Shown: piece after piece, positions 52,487 through 55,631 of the stretch
How the letters are laid out: each line of letters begins with the position of its first letter
Numbering within the stretch: the first letter of the stretch is position 1
DNA from: Bacteroidales bacterium
GTDB lineage: Bacteria; Bacteroidota; Bacteroidia; Bacteroidales; UBA1715
Assembly (NCBI GenBank): GCA_017642535.1
Contig: JAGCOW010000028.1
Coordinates: 1 to 55,631, forward strand
Length of the DNA stretch: 55,631 bases
Direction of reading: 5' to 3'
Position numbers and translations under genes: made by a program
The notes under the pieces: generated by a model
What the model was told of the DNA's origin: nothing
The model's input: only the letters and a program-made list of their open reading frames with translations
Databases searched by the model: none

Positions 52487-52494
52487 TACATTTG
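52487..52494 (+). promoter_or_regulatory. -7 promoter box for the pspC-cinA operon
   Basis: TACATTTG fits TAnnTTTG and lies 19 bases before the ATG at 52514. It rules out the earlier TTG at 52469 as start. Confidence 0.65.
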
Positions 52495-52513
52495 CGAAAA
52501 AACAAATAAGAAA

Positions 52514-52687
52514 ATGGCTACATTAAGAAAATCTTCAAACAAAATGCTTGCTGGCGTTGCTGCTGGTTATGCAGAATACTTCGGTGTTGATGTTACTTTA
52601 ATGCGAATCATATTCGTAGTTGGTACTATCTGTGCTTCAGTTGGCTTATGGGTGTATCTCATCAGTTGGATTCTAATGCCGGAATAA
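52514..52687 (+). CDS. PspC-domain membrane protein (57 aa)
   Basis: A 57-residue single-domain protein: 'RKSSNKMLAGVAAGYAEYFG' is the PspC signature, followed by one transmembrane helix ('IIFVVGTICASVGLWVYLI') and the conserved end 'SWILMPE'. PspC-type proteins sense or signal envelope stress. The short stand-alone form is common in Bacteroidota. Its TAA is directly followed by the cinA ATG with no gap. Confidence 0.88.
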   Translation: MATLRKSSNKMLAGVAAGYAEYFGVDVTLMRIIFVVGTICASVGLWVYLISWILMPE

Positions 52688-53944
52688 ATGAAAGTTGCTT
52701 TATTGAGCATTGGCGACGAGCTGTTGATAGGGAAGACCGTCAACACAAATGCTTCGTGGCTTGGCGAACATTTGTCAACCATCGGGTTTGACATTCATTG
52801 CGTGGAAACGATTTCCGACAATCGCGAACAGATTATCTCGTCGCTCAACCGATTGATTCCCGAAAACAATGCGGTTGTCATCACAGGCGGACTTGGTCCG
52901 ACCAACGACGACATAACCAAACACGTGTTGTGCGAATTGTTCAACACCGAGTTGGAATTCAATCAGCAGGCATACGACGGAATGGCAAACTACGTGCTGT
53001 CGCGCAATCAGGAAATCAATGAGAACAATAAGACGCAGGCACAGTTTCCGAAAGCCGCAAAACTGATTCCAAATCCGTGCGGAACGGCTTCGGGAATGTG
53101 GTTCGAGAAGAACGGCACCGTGGTGATTTCGCTTCCGGGCGTGCCTCACGAAATGAAGGCAATTATGACGGAATCGGGTATTCCTTGGCTCAAGGCAAAA
53201 TTTGAACTGCCTGCCATCTATCACCGCCACGTGCTTGTTTCCAACATTACGGAATCGAAATTGGCTGAAACCATTGCCGATTGGGAAGCACAACTGCCGC
53301 CACAAATCCATTTGGCATATTTGCCTTCGCCAGGTTATGTGAAACTGCGTATGACCTGCACGGCAACTAACGAGGCGGAAGCGCACACGTTGGTTGCGAA
53401 TGAGGAAAAGAAACTTCGTGCCATCATAAATCCATACATTTGGGGCTTCGACGACGATACCATTGAATCTGTCATTGGAAAGTTGCTCACAAAATATGGA
53501 GAAACCGTTTCCACTGCCGAAAGTTGCACAGGCGGAAACATCTCAAAAATGATTACAAGCATTTCGGGCAGTTCAGCATATTACTACGGAAGCATTATTT
53601 CGTATGATAATTCCGTAAAAATCAAACAGTTGAATGTGAATCCGAGCGATATAGAACGTGTTGGCGTGGTGAGCGAGGAAGTGGTGAAAACAATGGCATC
53701 CGAAGTTCGAAAGAAAATCGGTACGACCTACGGAATCGCCACATCGGGCATAGCTGGACCGACGGGAGGAACGGAGGAAAAACCAGTGGGAACAATCTGG
53801 ATTGCCGTCGCTTCGGAGCAAAACATTGTGACACAGAAATTTATGCTTGGAAAAGAACGGGATACAAATATTGAGAAAGCAACGGTGTATGCCTTGAGAA
53901 TGTTGCAGCAACTCATTCTAAATGAACATAATGCAACAATCTAA
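52688..53944 (+). CDS. cinA: CinA family protein (NMN amidohydrolase-like)
   Basis: The N-terminal MoCF-like domain (about 1-170) has 'SIGDELLIGKTVNTNASWLG' and 'VITGGLGPTNDD'. The C-terminal PncC domain (about 255-415) has 'VSTAESCTGGNISKMITSIS', 'GVVSEEVV', and 'GIATSGIAGPTGG'. The two-domain form links nicotinamide mononucleotide deamidation to pyrophosphatase activity in NAD recycling. The old name refers to competence-induced expression in Streptococcus. It overlaps the phosphatase gene by 23 bases. Confidence 0.94.
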   Translation: MKVALLSIGDELLIGKTVNTNASWLGEHLSTIGFDIHCVETISDNREQIISSLNRLIPENNAVVITGGLGPTNDDITKHVLCELFNTELEFNQQAYDGMANYVLSRNQEINENNKTQAQFPKAAKLIPNPCGTASGMWFEKNGTVVISLPGVPHEMKAIMTESGIPWLKAKFELPAIYHRHVLVSNITESKLAETIADWEAQLPPQIHLAYLPSPGYVKLRMTCTATNEAEAHTLVANEEKKLRAIINPYIWGFDDDTIESVIGKLLTKYGETVSTAESCTGGNISKMITSISGSSAYYYGSIISYDNSVKIKQLNVNPSDIERVGVVSEEVVKTMASEVRKKIGTTYGIATSGIAGPTGGTEEKPVGTIWIAVASEQNIVTQKFMLGKERDTNIEKATVYALRMLQQLILNEHNATI

Positions 53945-54410
53945 GACTAAAATACTATTCGTCTGTCTGGGCAACATCTGTCGTTCGCCGTTGGCGGAGA
54001 CGATTATGTCTGATTTGATTGAAAAAAAGAATCTTACAGACAAATACGAAATTGATTCCGCAGGCATTCTTGACTATCACGAAGGAGAAAAAGCGGATTA
54101 CAGAATGCGTTGCCACGCAAGTTTTCGTGGTTACGACATCACTCATCTGTCGCGTCCCGTGCAAAAGTCCGATTTTGATAAGTTTGATTTGATTTTTGGC
54201 ATGGACGAACAAAATATCCGTGATTTGCAATCAATTGCACAAACCGACGAACAACGGCAGAAAATCCGTCGTCTGATTGACTATTGCGACACGTTCGGTC
54301 GTCCTACCATTCCCGACCCATATTACGGCGGCGACGACGGTTTCCGTTTAGTGATTGATATGCTTGAAGTTGCGTGCAAAAATCTTTTGCAAGAATTGGA
54401 ATCAAAATGA
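53922..54410 (+). CDS. Low-molecular-weight protein tyrosine phosphatase
   Basis: The P-loop CLGNICRSP (Cys about 15) and the general-acid loop DPYYGG (about 127-132) define the LMW-PTP family, which removes phosphate from tyrosine residues. At 162 residues it has the usual length. It lies between cinA and miaA with overlaps on both sides (23 and 4 bases) and no tyrosine kinase nearby, so the target is unknown. The start may also be ATG 53931 (MQQSKTK). Confidence 0.92.
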   Translation: MNIMQQSKTKILFVCLGNICRSPLAETIMSDLIEKKNLTDKYEIDSAGILDYHEGEKADYRMRCHASFRGYDITHLSRPVQKSDFDKFDLIFGMDEQNIRDLQSIAQTDEQRQKIRRLIDYCDTFGRPTIPDPYYGGDDGFRLVIDMLEVACKNLLQELESK

Positions 54411-55342
54411 GTGAAGAAAAGCCCATATTACCATTCATAATTGGTCCTACGGCAACTGGAAAGACGAGGTTGGCGGCTTTGGTCGCTGCCGAAATCGATG
54501 CAGAAATTTTGTGTGCCGATTCCCGTCAGGTGTATCGGAAAATGAACTTGGGCACAGGTAAGGATTACGACGACTATATTGTTGACGGGCGGCAGGTTCC
54601 GTACCATTTAATGGATATTGCCGACGCAGGGGAGAAGTTCAATCTTTTTAAGTTTTACGATGCTTTTCAAACTGCCTACAAAGACGTTGTGAATAGAGGC
54701 AAACAGCCGTTGGTGTGCGGTGGCACGGGTATGTATGTAGAGGCAATCATAAAAGACTACAACATGCACAAAGTTCCCGAAGATACGGCGTTTCGTCAAG
54801 CGTGCGAATTACGTGAATTTGACGATTTGGTTGAAGAACTTAAAACATATAAAACGCTTCATAACACTACAGATATTGATTCTAAGAAACGTGTAATTCG
54901 TGCATTAGAAATTGCTCGATATGAAGCGGCTCATCCTGCTGAAAAACAAGAACATACGTGTCCATATACGCCCTTGACGATAGGGGTGATGGTTTCACGC
55001 GACGAGCGCCGCAACCGAATTGCACAACGATTTCAAAAACGTCTTTCCGAAGGAATGACAAGCGAGGTGGAACAACTTTTAAAAGATGGCGTGCCCGCAG
55101 AAACGTTAATCTATTACGGCTTGGAGTATAAATATCTTACGCTTTACGTAACGGGGAAAATTACAAAATCCGAAATGGAAGAACAATTATTCACGGCAAT
55201 TTGCCAGTTTGCCAAACGTCAGATGACGTGGTTTCGGGGAATGGAACGCCGTGGCATACACATTCATTGGATTGACGGAGAATTGCCGATGGAAGAACGA
55301 AAGGATAACGTGTTAAAAATTATTTCCCCATATCTCAAATAA
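54407..55342 (+). CDS. miaA: tRNA dimethylallyltransferase
   Basis: MiaA adds a dimethylallyl group to A37 of tRNAs that read codons starting with U. The ATG at 54407 overlaps the phosphatase stop (ATGA) and gives 311 residues beginning with the P-loop 'IIGPTATGKTRLA'. 'ADSRQVYRKMNLGTGKD', 'YHLMDIADAGEKFNL', 'VCGGTGMYVEAI', 'SKKRVIRALEI' and the C-terminal 'FAKRQMTWFR' are all expected MiaA motifs. The earlier TTG at 54374 would add residues without homology. Confidence 0.95.
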   Translation: MSEEKPILPFIIGPTATGKTRLAALVAAEIDAEILCADSRQVYRKMNLGTGKDYDDYIVDGRQVPYHLMDIADAGEKFNLFKFYDAFQTAYKDVVNRGKQPLVCGGTGMYVEAIIKDYNMHKVPEDTAFRQACELREFDDLVEELKTYKTLHNTTDIDSKKRVIRALEIARYEAAHPAEKQEHTCPYTPLTIGVMVSRDERRNRIAQRFQKRLSEGMTSEVEQLLKDGVPAETLIYYGLEYKYLTLYVTGKITKSEMEEQLFTAICQFAKRQMTWFRGMERRGIHIHWIDGELPMEERKDNVLKIISPYLK

Positions 55343-55355
55343 CAGTGATATCAAT

Positions 55356-55386
55356 AGTAGAGACGCCACATTGTGAGGTCTCTACT
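55356..55386. repeat. Imperfect palindrome after miaA (REP-like, possible terminator)
   Basis: AGTAGAGACGCCACA faces TGAGGTCTCTACT around a short loop. It shares GTAGAGACGC with the elements at 32498 and 51277. Lying between convergent genes, it may also stop transcription. Confidence 0.55.
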
Positions 55387-55399
55387 GAATTCACAACAT

Positions 55400-55631
55400 T
55401 TATTTCCCAAAGAAATACCCGTTCACGTTGATAGATTCAGGATGGAATTTTTCTGACTTAGCATCAAAACCGATGATATTTAACTTTGTAGGAATAAATA
55501 TGTAGTTCGGGTCGGATGTTTGGAGAATCAATTGTTCGCCATTTTTTGCCCGTAGTTCTGCTGTGTCTATCAATATGTTATGATTTGTTTTGAATTTGAG
55601 CAAAAATCGGTGGTTTGAATCCATTTTGTAG
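55400..55631 (-). CDS. Unknown protein, C-terminal part (cut by window edge)
   Basis: The minus-strand frame is open to the right end of the window. The ATG at 55624 could be a start, but the frame continues upstream of it (at least Tyr-Lys), so the gene is probably partial. The visible 74 residues are polar and beta-rich and end 'PESINVNGYFFGK'. I recognise no family. Confidence 0.5.
   Translation of the reverse strand, partial: YKMDSNHRFLLKFKTNHNILIDTAELRAKNGEQLILQTSDPNYIFIPTKLNIIGFDAKSEKFHPESINVNGYFFGK

Overview
The window looks like a chromosomal segment of a member of the Bacteroidales (phylum Bacteroidota). The signs are many promoters with the Bacteroidota -7 box TAnnTTTG, a general lack of strong Shine-Dalgarno sites, an S46 dipeptidyl-peptidase of DPP11 type, BspA-type leucine-rich repeat proteins, a FISUMP-domain lipoprotein, a GPH sugar symporter and a MoxR/DUF58 (Bat-type) cluster. 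I cannot name the genus from sequence alone.

Region by region. 1-2448: the end of a sialate O-acetylesterase gene and a convergent phosphoglucomutase, separated by a two-way terminator. 2449-3036 has no convincing gene. 3037-8032 is a four-gene plus-strand accessory cluster: two tandem paralogues of unknown function, a BspA-like repeat protein without a signal peptide, and a membrane protein that joins an SH3b domain to a C-terminal PARP-like ADP-ribosyltransferase domain with an intact H-Y-E triad. 8121-12583 is the rmuC locus. rmuC carries an in-frame amber codon, and its 3' tail occurs three times, bracketing an AAA/DUF4143 ATPase cassette and a Fic cassette. Next come a toxin-antitoxin pair with a nonsense-mutated YafQ toxin (12706-13187) and a 14 kb AT-rich defence island. 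The island holds a LlaJI-type restriction-modification module (13373-19798: C5 methylase, second methylase-like protein, McrB-like motor, nuclease) followed by a MORC/Z1 module (19957-27469: GHKL ATPase, Z1 helicase-like protein, DUF4420 PD-(D/E)XK nuclease, AIPR protein). After a degenerate 0.7 kb stretch come two more BspA-like genes and a metallophosphoesterase. A diverged remnant of a metallophosphoesterase 3' end also lies at the left edge of the island, fused antisense to the end of the Fic gene.

30302-47348 is mostly core genome: a TPR/PD40 envelope protein, recX, prfB with its programmed +1 frameshift, a FISUMP lipoprotein with a GPH transporter, a lipoprotein, an UlaG-like hydrolase with serine acetyltransferase, DPP11, an AI-2E family permease, pyrD, tRNA-Gly and tRNA-Leu, LysE, nadD, a zinc-ribbon coiled-coil protein and a Nif3-like protein. 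47443-52329 is a minus-strand MoxR-DUF58-membrane protein cluster split by a complete HaeIII-type (predicted GGCC) restriction-modification pair. 52514-55342 is a tight operon of pspC, cinA, a low-molecular-weight phosphatase and miaA. The window ends inside an unidentified minus-strand gene.

The main biological picture is a chromosome with three separate cytosine-methylation or restriction modules, plus Fic, PARP-like and toxin-antitoxin genes. Several junctions show how these cassettes were added: repeated rmuC tails, remnants of neighbouring genes, and a restriction pair placed inside a conserved operon.
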